NCBI RefSeq assembly: GCF_018403325.1
Contig: NZ_BOSL01000005.1
Coordinates: 124,001-188,000, forward strand
Source of the DNA: Paenibacillus vini
GTDB taxonomy: Bacteria > Bacillota > Bacilli > Paenibacillales > Paenibacillaceae
Reading direction: 5' to 3'
DNA length: 64,000 nucleotides
This document shows, in pieces, positions 9,707 through 17,859 of the stretch. A program made the translations under genes and the position numbers. The notes beneath the pieces were generated by a model that saw only the letters and a list, made by a program, of their open reading frames with translations, was not told the origin of the DNA and did not search any database. The stretch's first letter is position 1. Every line of letters begins with the position of its first letter.

Positions 9707-9719
9707 TGGGGTGTCATCT

Positions 9720-11018
9720 ATGATACCTGTAATTAGTGTTAGAGAACATGAAGCGATTTATATTGGTGAAACATTTTCTAGCGAAAGCAAAGTCATCACT
9801 CGGTATCAAGCAACGTTACTAGAAAAGTTTGAAAGGGAACAAGGTAAACAGATTTTCAAATGGGGTAATAAAAAAATTACCCCATTACAATGGGTAGGAG
9901 TAGCATCCATTGGCAACCTACAAATTGAGATCCTACCCAAACTGGCTAACTCGGAGCATTCTCAGATAAGGAAAAACCTTTTGTATATGCTTACGATTGC
10001 AAAAGAAGTCCCTTTTAGAGTGCAAGATGTAAGCAGATTTGATACACAAAGGAACACTTTCCTGGAAATTTTTATAAAAGTATTTATTGATAAATTAAAT
10101 AATGCATTAAAAACAGGGGTTATTCAGCAGTATTGTCACGAAGAAGAGAATGTTCCTTTCCTCAAAGGAAAGTTACACTTATCAGAACAATTAAGGAGAA
10201 ATCTAATAAATAAAAGCAGATTTTATGTAAGCTATGATGAATACTCTATTAAGAATTTACCGAATAGGATTATTAAAGCAACGGTTGCAAAACTCTATGG
10301 AATATCAAAGGTTCAGCATAATAAAAAGGTTTTGATGAATTTAAAAGATGCTTTTAATGAAGTTGATGAGAAGGGATTTTCATACAGCGAAATGAAAAGT
10401 TTGGTACTCCCTAGGACTATACACCATTTGTATCAAGAAATTATTGAAATGTGTAAAATTTTCTGGAAAAATGAATCGCCCGCTTTAAGTAGTGGAACAT
10501 CAGAAAGTTTCAGCCTGCTGTTTGACATGAACATGATTTATGAAAAATTCATACAAGGTGTATTGTTGGCTCATCAAGAAGAGATCATGGGTCACAACCT
10601 GAAACTAGTGACTAATTTGGGGATTACCCCAAAGTATCTTCTAAAAGATCAATATGGGCGAAGCACGTATAGGTTATTACCAGACAACGGTATTGTTAAT
10701 ATAATTACCAGTAAAATTGAAAAGATAATTGATACAAAGTGGAAGCTATTGGACAGTAAAAAGAAGAATTTTGGTATTAGTCAGGATGATATTTACCAAA
10801 TGTATGCATATGCAAGGGAATATGATTGTAATAAAGTTATTCTTTTGTACCCTGTTAACGAGGGAACAACTGGTCTAAGTTTTCTTCCAAGATACCGTAA
10901 TAACACATTTCCAGAAAAGCAGATAGAAATTATTGTTCTTACAGTCAACTTGGGGCACAAGTTTCCAGATCAAATAGATGATTTTATTGATGATTTAAGA
11001 GTGATTTGCTCTATATAA
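9720..11018 (+). CDS. mcrC: McrC-like nuclease subunit
   Basis: ATG 9720 gives 432 residues beginning MIPVISVREHEAIYIGE, the usual start of McrC proteins; the frame extends 22 codons upstream into mcrB but lacks homology there. The C-terminal PD-(D/E)XK nuclease shows an Asp in LLPDNG and the DTKWK core near residue 337, followed by QDDIYQMYAYA. McrC supplies DNA cleavage and stimulates the McrB GTPase. The gene begins 13 bases after the mcrB stop, so they form one operon, which ends at the terminator at 11072. Confidence 0.9.
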   Translation: MIPVISVREHEAIYIGETFSSESKVITRYQATLLEKFEREQGKQIFKWGNKKITPLQWVGVASIGNLQIEILPKLANSEHSQIRKNLLYMLTIAKEVPFRVQDVSRFDTQRNTFLEIFIKVFIDKLNNALKTGVIQQYCHEEENVPFLKGKLHLSEQLRRNLINKSRFYVSYDEYSIKNLPNRIIKATVAKLYGISKVQHNKKVLMNLKDAFNEVDEKGFSYSEMKSLVLPRTIHHLYQEIIEMCKIFWKNESPALSSGTSESFSLLFDMNMIYEKFIQGVLLAHQEEIMGHNLKLVTNLGITPKYLLKDQYGRSTYRLLPDNGIVNIITSKIEKIIDTKWKLLDSKKKNFGISQDDIYQMYAYAREYDCNKVILLYPVNEGTTGLSFLPRYRNNTFPEKQIEIIVLTVNLGHKFPDQIDDFIDDLRVICSI

Positions 11019-11071
11019 ATTACGATTGTTGTTCTCATACTTATTTTTCATTTCACAAACGAATTTGAAAT

Positions 11072-11108
11072 GACCTCCGATTACACAATTGATGTGTAAA
11101 TGGAGGTC
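11072..11108. terminator. Long hairpin between convergent genes
   Basis: GACCTCC with GGAGGTC encloses TTACACA with TGTGTAA: a long, nearly perfect stem between mcrC (plus) and the next minus-strand gene. No long T run follows, but the location suggests a bidirectional terminator. Confidence 0.55.
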
Positions 11109-11162
11109 GTGTCTAATGGTTAAATATTACAAGCCAAATTGTAGTTCCAATAGTGATTCACT

Positions 11163-11951
11163 CTATACCTCACATGCTTCCCATTGGTTGCAAACATGAA
11201 CGTTTCTCTCGCTATCAAATTTAAAATCGGCTTCAGCTTCCCAATGACCACAAACAAAGCATTTTCTAATCGAAGGCGTATAAATAAAAGTGAACTCATC
11301 CTCATGAAAGACCTTAGTTGCAACGTGTTCTGATTGGTACTTTTCAAATATTTGTTTCAGAATGCTCACAAAGCGTTGTTGATCTTCAATAGTAAGGAAA
11401 CATAATACGTCCTTAAAGTTGCGAGGGGATATTTCATTTTCACTCTTAGCTTCCCACGAAAGATTACGATAAAAGAAATACGTCTCGCTTAGATGATCAA
11501 GTAAATCCAAGTATATTTTGCTGAGGAGATCATCGCCAACTGTATTCCAGATCTCATGCCAGTAAATACTTACACCATAATAAGTTTCATATTCCCGATG
11601 ATGCAGAACATCATTTACTTCGTCATTCAATAAAAGTAGCTTTTCATATAACTGAAGGATATGAGCTTTATAAAAACTGCCTTCCGAGTCTCCGAAGTAT
11701 AGGGACTTGTAATCTTCAATTACTAAATCAATCTCGTTTTCAAGGTCAATACGTTCTTCAAAGGACTGGATCGTCAGTTTTTTCTCTTGGAAATGATGGA
11801 AAGAAGACATCAAATTCATGTATTCAAAAAAGTAAGGGTGTTCAAGCGAGTCTTCAGGTGAGCATTCTTCCGAACAGTAATTACCTTCACTTGAAATTGA
11901 CTGATATGGTTCTTCTGAAAATGGAATATTACATTTTGAGAATAAATTCAT
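11163..11951 (-). CDS. Hypothetical protein with N- and C-terminal cysteine motifs
   Basis: A 262-residue acidic protein; the ATG is preceded on the minus strand by AGAGGGAAACC. N-terminal CNIPF and YCSEEC and C-terminal CFVCGHWEAEADF and VCNQWEAC could bind zinc. The middle 170 residues look all-helical with many aromatic residues. I do not recognise it. It is convergent with mcrC and sits at the edge of the restriction cluster, so it could be accessory cargo. Confidence 0.6.
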   Translation of the reverse strand: MNLFSKCNIPFSEEPYQSISSEGNYCSEECSPEDSLEHPYFFEYMNLMSSFHHFQEKKLTIQSFEERIDLENEIDLVIEDYKSLYFGDSEGSFYKAHILQLYEKLLLLNDEVNDVLHHREYETYYGVSIYWHEIWNTVGDDLLSKIYLDLLDHLSETYFFYRNLSWEAKSENEISPRNFKDVLCFLTIEDQQRFVSILKQIFEKYQSEHVATKVFHEDEFTFIYTPSIRKCFVCGHWEAEADFKFDSERNVHVCNQWEACEV

Positions 11952-12096
11952 GATTGGTTTCCCTCTACTTTCTTAGAATTTTCGAAATGTCATTCTATCT
12001 ATACACAGGCTTTTACTAGAATTCTAAGTGTTTTGGCAGGAAATCCAACAGGTTAGCTCATTTTGGAGAAGGGGAGCCGCCAGCGCTTTCACTAAT

Positions 12097-12441
12097 TCAT
12101 AGGAAACAATGTCTCTCCCAACGCTCCAGAAGGTGATAATTTTCATTTGTTGAAGCAACTATTTTCCAAAATGGTTTCCTGAATTCAGGATGGACATATC
12201 GGGGATACAAATTCATCCAAGATCGACCTAATAGGTTAATCGCCTGTTCCCAATCCGATACGACTTTTGATTTTTGATGTACAAGAGCAGACAAATCCTC
12301 ATCAACTAAGAAGTCAGCCAAAGCCGATTCGTTGGTTTCCTTCATAAATACCCAAGAGTCGTCACTAGTCTTTGATCCAAGCAATGTGATGCTCCCGCCT
12401 TCTCCTGCCAGTACGATAATCTCTTCCCACTTCTGATTCAT
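12097..12441 (-). CDS. Hypothetical protein, possible immunity-type
   Basis: 114 residues with a good ribosome-binding site (GGGAGGGGAAATCTT before ATG). The sequence MNQKWEEIIVLAGEGGSITL and the FLVDEDLSALVH stretch are compact alpha/beta in character, as in small immunity-like proteins, but no family is firmly recognised. Directly upstream on the same strand lies the frameshifted remnant at 12459-12748, so this may be the tail of a decayed toxin-immunity cluster. Confidence 0.5.
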   Translation of the reverse strand: MNQKWEEIIVLAGEGGSITLLGSKTSDDSWVFMKETNESALADFLVDEDLSALVHQKSKVVSDWEQAINLLGRSWMNLYPRYVHPEFRKPFWKIVASTNENYHLLERWERHCFL

Positions 12442-12458
12442 TAAGATTTCCCCTCCCG

Positions 12459-12748
12459 TTAAAAAGCAATAGGTCCCAAATCGTCAAAACCTTTTTCTCC
12501 AAAATCTTGCCAACTTGAGACAGATGGATCATTTGCTAAATCAGCAAAAACCAAAATAAATCTTCACATCGGCCAGGGGTAAATAAACTTTGCGTCGCCC
12601 TCCAATTATTCTTGATGATAAAAATGGAATCAGAACCATACTCTCCATTCCATTTGAGTAAGGTGTACCGTTTTTGAGTATTTTTATTAATATTGATTTC
12701 AAAGTGAGGATATTGGTTCTGGACATGATTAAGAATCGAAAAGAGATC
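12459..12748 (-). pseudogene. Frameshifted remnant of a small immunity/SMI1-like protein
   Basis: On the minus strand one frame reads DLFSILNHVQNQYPHFEINI and on to WNGEYGSDSIFI; after the middle, protein-like sequence continues in another frame as VFADLANDPSVSSW and DFGEKGFDDLGPIAF before TAA. Neither frame alone makes a sensible protein, so a single gene has been broken by a shift near 12555-12570. The tail resembles SMI1/KNR4-type immunity proteins, at low confidence. Confidence 0.45.
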
Positions 12749-12775
12749 AACTGTACAAGTAATTTGCTGGTTTAG

Positions 12776-13435
12776 TTACACTGGATTGGAAGAGATACTT
12801 TCTAACATTTGTTTATATGCCGCAAGTAAGTCGGCTACGATTTCTGGGCGGCGAGTTGGAATAAGAGGGCACGGATGATAGTAGTTATTGGAGTTCTTGT
12901 GCTTTTTGCCGAAGGTAGGAACTTTTGATTCATCGATTAGACTCATCCACATCCCCTTAATTTGTTCAAGGTTTTTCCAGTTAGGATTCTGCTCGACTCC
13001 CCAACCTGTAAGAATCCAGGGGTGACTCTGTAGCTCTTCTAAAGGGATTAAAGACTCTCTGATTTCATACTCATCCGACCGAACCAGAGTCTCAAACTGG
13101 TCTACAGCATTTTTAGACTTCGCATTCTGGAGGCTAAACAAGTTATAGATATGGAATCGTCCAACTAAGGAAGCCCCTTCCCCGTAAATTCCCTTCAAGA
13201 ATAGTATTAATTGCTCCATCGTTGGGTCGGTCTTTATTTCCCCTTCTGCTTTGCCTACTGTATTTAGCTCCACTTTCAGATTGGGATTGATTTTATTGAA
13301 GTCAGCTGATCCTGGGTTAAGCAGCAAACAAGCCCCAAGAGACTGCTCTGAGTCGCCCCATTGAATATAAGCCGATTTTCGAAACGTATGATCGCCCCGT
13401 TTTGTGAATGTTCCGTATGCCTTTGGTTGATTCAT
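12776..13435 (-). CDS. DUF1643-like protein
   Basis: 219 residues. ACLLLNPGSADF, KTDPTMEQLI and GRFHIYNLFSL follow the pattern of DUF1643 proteins (a hydrophobic strand, LNP, DPT and VNLF-like segments), a family of unknown biochemical role often found in mobile islands. The start codon overlaps the stop of the upstream minus-strand gene in an ATGA, implying translational coupling. The assignment rests on motif memory only. Confidence 0.5.
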   Translation of the reverse strand: MNQPKAYGTFTKRGDHTFRKSAYIQWGDSEQSLGACLLLNPGSADFNKINPNLKVELNTVGKAEGEIKTDPTMEQLILFLKGIYGEGASLVGRFHIYNLFSLQNAKSKNAVDQFETLVRSDEYEIRESLIPLEELQSHPWILTGWGVEQNPNWKNLEQIKGMWMSLIDESKVPTFGKKHKNSNNYYHPCPLIPTRRPEIVADLLAAYKQMLESISSNPV

Positions 13436-13833
13436 TTTAATCCCCCGTTCATGTCTTTATTATGGTTTATACCAACCAGATCTGTGACTGTCACAATGCC
13501 TAAGACGCTATAGTAAGCATTATAAAGGGAAACAGCAATTTCAGCTTCTCGTTTGCCTTCGCAATCTACATATTCAATTCCAGATTGATGGAGCTGTTCA
13601 TCAACGACGATGATATATCCTTCATCTACGTCGTTATTCAGGACGCTTACGTACAACAATATCCGATTATGTTCTGGTTCCCACCATTCCCATTTCTCGT
13701 TATACTCTGTCCCTTTGTTCACCCAATGTCCGCCTGGATTCGGCGTATAAGATGAGGGCTCATCTTTTTGCTTTTGACTCAATGTTAGAAAGAAGGATAG
13801 GATGACGATAAGTATTATCAGAACCATCAACAT
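13432..13833 (-). CDS. Membrane-anchored hypothetical protein
   Basis: The start at 13833 gives 133 residues; a second ATG two codons later is better spaced from GGGAGA and may be the real start. The first 18 residues are strongly hydrophobic (LMVLIILIVILSFFLTLS), an N-terminal membrane anchor, followed by a soluble domain with HWVNKGTEYNEKWEWWEPEH and SVLNNDVDEGYIIVVDE. Family unknown. Its stop overlaps the start of the DUF1643-like gene by four bases. Confidence 0.55.
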   Translation of the reverse strand: MLMVLIILIVILSFFLTLSQKQKDEPSSYTPNPGGHWVNKGTEYNEKWEWWEPEHNRILLYVSVLNNDVDEGYIIVVDEQLHQSGIEYVDCEGKREAEIAVSLYNAYYSVLGIVTVTDLVGINHNKDMNGGLK

Positions 13834-13909
13834 CTTCTCCCTTTCCTGTCTACAATATATAACCATGACCGCTCAATTATTTGAGTGCTCGGGATGTATC
13901 CTATTTCAG

Positions 13910-14632
13910 CTAAAGCTCGTTTGCAACTTCTTGTAGTACATCCCCGATTTTCCGATCATTGATGACTAAATCGGCAATACGATCTAATGGGGTCGGATCT
14001 TGATTAATGATGACCAACTTAGCCCCGTTTTCTTTTGCAGTAATCGGAAATGAATTGGCAGGAGAAACGACCAAGGATGACCCCAGAACAATAAAGAGGT
14101 CAGCTTGCTGGGCTTCATAAACTGCCGCCGTCAATGCTTTTGAATTCAGCGATTCACCGAATAATATGACGGATGGGCGAATGAGGCCTCCACAGGTGCA
14201 ATAAAGGTTATTGTTAAAGTAGCAATCTGTTGGATAGACAGTTCCACAAGCATTGCAATGTAATCGTCGAATGGTTCCGTGAAGAGTGATAACATTGCGA
14301 TTGCCTGCGTCTTCATGTAAACCATCGGTATTCTGGGTTATGATGGACTTGAGTAGAAATTGTTCTGCGAGTGTTGTTAATACATCGTAGCCCCCATGAG
14401 GACGAATAGATTGTAGCCCTTCAATTCGTTTACGATAAAACTCAACAAATGCATCTTTGTTGTATTTTATGGCATCGGTGCTGGCTAACCATTGTGGATC
14501 TTTTCCTTTCCATAAACCGTTTTTAGAGCGGAAATCGGGAACACCGCTTTCGGTACTCATACCAGCACCAGTAAATACAACCGTATATTTAGATTCTTTC
14601 AGCCATCCTGTGAGCATTTGATGCACCTCCAA
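13910..14632 (-). CDS. Sir2 family NAD-dependent protein deacylase
   Basis: A 240-residue CobB-type sirtuin. The NAD pocket is seen in FTGAGMSTESGVPDFRS, the NTDGLHEDAG motif and the catalytic histidine in LHGTIRRLHC. The zinc site is CNAC followed by CTCGG, and VLGSSLVVSPAN closes the NAD fold. Length is typical for a stand-alone deacylase, with no fused toxin or nuclease domain, so a regulatory or metabolic deacylase is more likely than a phage-defence SIR2. It lies among accessory genes and next to a WYL regulator. Confidence 0.9.
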   Translation of the reverse strand: MEVHQMLTGWLKESKYTVVFTGAGMSTESGVPDFRSKNGLWKGKDPQWLASTDAIKYNKDAFVEFYRKRIEGLQSIRPHGGYDVLTTLAEQFLLKSIITQNTDGLHEDAGNRNVITLHGTIRRLHCNACGTVYPTDCYFNNNLYCTCGGLIRPSVILFGESLNSKALTAAVYEAQQADLFIVLGSSLVVSPANSFPITAKENGAKLVIINQDPTPLDRIADLVINDRKIGDVLQEVANEL

Positions 14633-14723
14633 TTGAGCTTTATAAACTGATTTAACTATAGAGAACGATCAAATATTTGAGTGTTCTTAATTGTTCCTAC
14701 AATTTAAAAAAGACATCTTGGGA

Positions 14724-15719
14724 TTAGATGCCTTCTGAATAATGTTGGAACATTTTCTTGGCTTCTTCCTTCATCTTATCGACGAGTGATTGCGGTGTGA
14801 TTACCTTTGCATCACTCCCCCATGTAAGCAACCAACGGACTAAGCCCTCACTAACAGCGGCATTTATTTTGATTGAGAACGTTTGATCATCTACTTTGCG
14901 AATGAGGGTATCCTTACCAAAACGGTCAATGATCACATTAATGAGATGACTATTGAATTGCACTTCAATGAGCTGGGTATCGCCAGGATACATGTTAAAA
15001 GTCTGTTTCATGTGATCAGCGATATTAAAATCAGATGGAGTGAAAAGAACCTCTGAAACATCAACCTGTATCATTCTGTCTACTCGGTAATGCTTTATGC
15101 TAGCCGAATCATCATCCTTGGCTACAAGATAATAGTAGTCGTTGTTCCATACCAGCCCTAGTGGAATTACGGAGTATATCTTGCCACGATGCCGAAGGAC
15201 AAATTCTTTATTGACATTATAGCTCCCGTATTGGAAGGTAAGCATGGTTCGTTCATTAATGGATGTATGTATCTTGTCAATATGATAACGAACTTCTTGA
15301 TTTTGAGCCTTCACTTCAGGAGTAACGGATATTTGATGCTGAAGCTTCTTAGCCAGATGATTACTTGTTAAGGTCTTGATCTTTCCGATAAGTTGTTTGG
15401 TTTCCGCTGATGTAATGAATTTGGCTGAGGAGACCGCATCAATAAGCATCCGAAGTTCATAAACATTAAATTTTCGGTACATATGATAGTAATTTATCGT
15501 GTTCCGTTTCCCAATAGTTTCTTCAATAGGGAAGCCACTATATTTTAATTGTTCAATCGTACTTTTGATCGTATTCTTCTGGGCGGTATACTCGTCTCCG
15601 AATTGCTGTTGTAATTTTTGATTTATTTCCGACAAAGTTAATGAATGGTCTTCGTCGGTTAGAGAAAGTAGAATTTCTCTAATCTTCAAAAGCCGCATGG
15701 CATTACTTGCTTCAGACAT
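14724..15719 (-). CDS. WYL-domain transcriptional regulator
   Basis: The start at 15719 (MSEASNAMRLLKIREIL) has GGAGTGAGC just upstream and gives 331 residues; the frame extends 21 codons further without a site. The N-terminal 70 residues look like a winged helix; the middle and C-terminal parts are a WYL domain with YYYLVAKDDD and IKHYRVDRM, and a WCX-like end. WYL proteins bind nucleic acid or nucleotide ligands and often control defence or phage genes. An inverted repeat just upstream may be its operator. Confidence 0.8.
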   Translation of the reverse strand: MSEASNAMRLLKIREILLSLTDEDHSLTLSEINQKLQQQFGDEYTAQKNTIKSTIEQLKYSGFPIEETIGKRNTINYYHMYRKFNVYELRMLIDAVSSAKFITSAETKQLIGKIKTLTSNHLAKKLQHQISVTPEVKAQNQEVRYHIDKIHTSINERTMLTFQYGSYNVNKEFVLRHRGKIYSVIPLGLVWNNDYYYLVAKDDDSASIKHYRVDRMIQVDVSEVLFTPSDFNIADHMKQTFNMYPGDTQLIEVQFNSHLINVIIDRFGKDTLIRKVDDQTFSIKINAAVSEGLVRWLLTWGSDAKVITPQSLVDKMKEEAKKMFQHYSEGI

Positions 15720-15737
15720 ATGCTCACTCCGTTTCTT

Positions 15738-15754
15738 GTTGTCTTTTCGACAAC
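15738..15754. promoter_or_regulatory. Inverted repeat before the WYL gene
   Basis: GTTGTC, five bases, GACAAC: a perfect 6-bp inverted repeat 19 bases upstream of the WYL regulator start, in a position suited to autoregulation. The rest of 15755-16000 shows no gene or strong signal. Confidence 0.35.
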
Positions 15755-15997
15755 CCCTAATTCCATTATAATGAGAAATCATTTAGTCGCACTACTTCAA
15801 ACGCAAAACTATGTATGGTCGAAAAATCAAATGGCGTAAGGTCAGGAAAAAACCGTTTGTGATTGGAGAGCAGGTTTTAGAGAGAGAGGGAGAATTGGTT
15901 CGGAAATACTTCCCTTTACCATTGGTCCCCACTAAATAGTTCAATACTGTTTCCAAGACAACCTGATTGGGAATATGCGGTAAAACAGTTCAAGTTA

Positions 15998-16006
15998 TGT
16001 TATGAT
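15998..16006 (+). promoter_or_regulatory. Extended -10 promoter
   Basis: TGTTATGAT is an extended -10 element without a good -35. It lies about 40 bases before the leader peptide and terminator, and could drive the small-gene cluster that follows. Confidence 0.4.
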
Positions 16007-16044
16007 AGTTTTCCAAGACCAAAACATATAAATAGGGTGACGAC

Positions 16045-16095
16045 ATGATAAGGAATTTGATAGGCTCAAGTCACAGTTACATAGATTTTCAGTAA
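16045..16095 (+). CDS. Leader peptide, 16 residues
   Basis: ATG 16045 follows AGGGTGACGAC and encodes MIRNLIGSSHSYIDFQ. Its TAA stop overlaps the first bases of the terminator stem at 16094, the geometry of translation-controlled attenuation in which a stalled ribosome prevents hairpin formation. No run of one amino acid points to a specific signal. Confidence 0.45.
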   Translation: MIRNLIGSSHSYIDFQ

Positions 16096-16124
16096 ACGCA
16101 CAATCACGTATTGTGCGTTTTTTC
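16094..16124 (+). terminator. Intrinsic terminator / attenuator
   Basis: A perfect 11-bp stem AAACGCACAAT with ATTGTGCGTTT around a five-base loop, then TTTTTTC. It lies directly after the leader peptide and before a small membrane protein gene, so it likely attenuates the downstream genes. Confidence 0.75.
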
Positions 16125-16174
16125 TATACTGTTTAGGTTGTAACACTATGCTTTTTGAGAGGAGGTGAATGACG

Positions 16175-16306
16175 ATGAAAGCGTTGGTTGCAAAGCTGAA
16201 TACAAAGCAAAAAGTTCAGAACGTTCTTCTAGAAGTTGGTGCAGATTCACTCATGATCGTAATTGGAATTTCAGTTGCTCATATTATCAAGACGATGATG
16301 TTTTAA
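16175..16306 (+). CDS. 43-residue single-pass membrane protein
   Basis: ATG 16175 is preceded by GAGAGGAGGTGAATGACG, one of the strongest ribosome-binding sites in the window. The product starts MKALVAKLNTKQKVQNVLLE and ends with a hydrophobic stretch (MIVIGISVAHII) that would cross the membrane once. Family unknown. It is the first gene after the leader-peptide attenuator. Confidence 0.5.
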   Translation: MKALVAKLNTKQKVQNVLLEVGADSLMIVIGISVAHIIKTMMF

Positions 16307-16399
16307 ATCGCTGGGAGCAGAGAGGAAAGGTGGGTGAACACGCCTGTTTTGGATGGCATAGTTTCGCTATCTTTCCTTCGCTACATTGTGTGATTTGAA

Positions 16400-16815
16400 A
16401 TGGAGCAGATACAGAAAATATGATCATTATCATCGATTTATTAGCATTTCAGATGATCAAGTCGTATTTGTGATCCCTAGGAAACTTCTCCTTCAATCCG
16501 CAATGGAGGTTGGAGACGAATATACTGCTGAGCCAAAAGGTAACATGCTTCTTCTCAAAAAAGGTAAAGCAGATAAGGGGGAAATAATTTTGTGTGAACC
16601 GATGAAAGAATGGAACGCAAAATTGGAGCAAGATGTTGATTGTTATGAGAAGGTCATTCGATCAATCGATGATGACGAATCTGATGAGGTAGTCATCATT
16701 TTGTCGAAAGAAATGTTATTGAAGGCGGGGATCGAGATTGGGGGACAACCTGATGATTACAACCAGACCAAACGAGCTGGTGATCAGAAAAGGGCAGGGT
16801 GGAGGGGAGAGGTGA
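16400..16815 (+). pseudogene. AbrB-like double-domain protein with two frameshifts
   Basis: Two AbrB-type swapped-hairpin halves are visible: DDQVVFVIPRKLLLQSAMEV with GDEYTAEPKG, and EVVIILSKEMLLKAGIEIG followed, one base shifted, by DNLMITTRPNELVIRKGQG. The natural start MEQIQK at ATG 16400 is also one base out of frame with YDHYHRFISISDD. The shifts fall at AAAA (16417-16420) and GGGGG (16740-16744), so either the gene is decaying or the sequence has homopolymer errors. An intact version would be a DNA-binding transition-state-type regulator of about 137 residues. Confidence 0.55.
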
Positions 16816-16887
16816 TGGAAGGTATATAGTACAAGGGTGAAACTACAAATGCTATTGTGATAGTTCGTATCGAAAGTGAGGATCCAA

Positions 16888-17571
16888 ATGGAGCGACAGG
16901 AAGAAAGTATTAACAGAGAGTTACTTTCAATTGCAGATGCGGCTAAAGAGCTAGGCATTAATATTGAAATGATTCACAAGTACATTGAACGTGGTTTAGA
17001 AACTGTAAAGGACGAGAATGGAGAGATAAGGATTCCAAAGGTTGTTGTAGAATCGTGGAAAAACCCTGCCGATGCATTCCAGTTACAGTGGCTTTATCAA
17101 GTCGAAAAGTTAATGAATCAGACCGAGGCAGAAAGGTTGGAATCAATCAATAAACAAATTGCGGAGTTTGAAGATAAGTATCATGGAACCTTTCAGCAGT
17201 TGTTTGGAAATCTGATCAATGATGGCGAGATTGATGGAATGTCCGAAGCGGTGGAGATATTCGACTGGAAGAAGCTTGAAATCCAAAAAACATGGTTGAT
17301 CTCAAAGTTGAAAGGATTAATGCAAATGGAAAAGTTAATACCGAGAACCGAACCTCAAGAAATTCCATACGAAGTGCTGGTCGATAGTATTCCGAATGGG
17401 GGGAAGTGGGAGTGGAGTCATGGCTACTTATTCTTTTCGGATGAGGATTTGCGAAAGGTTGTGCTGATGCTCATTGCTCAAATCGGGTTAAGAGAAATGG
17501 TCGAAATTCTTCCTAATAGATCTAGGTACGAACTGGAGAGTATTTTGATGCTTAGACCTGAAAGGGATTAA
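16888..17571 (+). CDS. MerR/excisionase-like helix-turn-helix protein
   Basis: The start at ATG 16888 (site GTGAGGA) gives 227 residues. The first 60 residues, LLSIADAAKELGINIEMIHK with YIERGLETVKDENGEIRIP, are a typical excisionase or MerR-type winged helix. The remaining 165 residues are helical, with a coiled-coil-like segment around residues 75-105 and GGKWEWSHGYLFFSDEDLRK near the end. The C-terminal family is not recognised. It lies in a run of co-directional small genes. Confidence 0.6.
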   Translation: MERQEESINRELLSIADAAKELGINIEMIHKYIERGLETVKDENGEIRIPKVVVESWKNPADAFQLQWLYQVEKLMNQTEAERLESINKQIAEFEDKYHGTFQQLFGNLINDGEIDGMSEAVEIFDWKKLEIQKTWLISKLKGLMQMEKLIPRTEPQEIPYEVLVDSIPNGGKWEWSHGYLFFSDEDLRKVVLMLIAQIGLREMVEILPNRSRYELESILMLRPERD

Positions 17572-17663
17572 AGGCAGGGTATATGGATGGATCAAGGGTT
17601 TGATTTAGTCATTGAATAACCGAGTCGATAAAGAATCCCCTTTTAGGAAGAGGAGGATGGGTT

Positions 17664-17813
17664 TTGCCTAAGAAAATAAATCGTGATAGAAAAATGCTAA
17701 ATCCAAACCGACCAGACATGAAGATTCTAGGGTTAAATGATATGTTTAAGAAACTTCATGAAGAAAATCAGAGGGCTTTGAAAATCCTTCGAGATCGAAC
17801 AAAACATCAATAA
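17664..17813 (+). CDS. Small basic protein, 49 residues
   Basis: TTG 17664 follows GGAAGAGGAGGATGGG, a very strong site, and encodes a 49-residue Lys/Arg-rich product (MPKKINRDRKMLNPNRPDMK onward) ending in a short amphipathic helix. No family is recognised; it lies 47 bases before the phosphatase gene in the same orientation. Confidence 0.5.
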   Translation: MPKKINRDRKMLNPNRPDMKILGLNDMFKKLHEENQRALKILRDRTKHQ

Positions 17814-17859
17814 GCAATTGCTAGGATTTTAAATAATTATATTGAGAAGGAATGAGTAT

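Noticed and set aside
13438-13462. Possible distant TnsB-type site (AATAAAGAC on the minus strand)
   Set aside because: A single copy lying within coding sequence at a gene junction, with no TGT terminus.
13910-14632. Phage-defence SIR2 (NAD-depleting effector)
   Set aside because: The protein is a compact zinc-containing CobB-type deacylase without an effector or sensor fusion.
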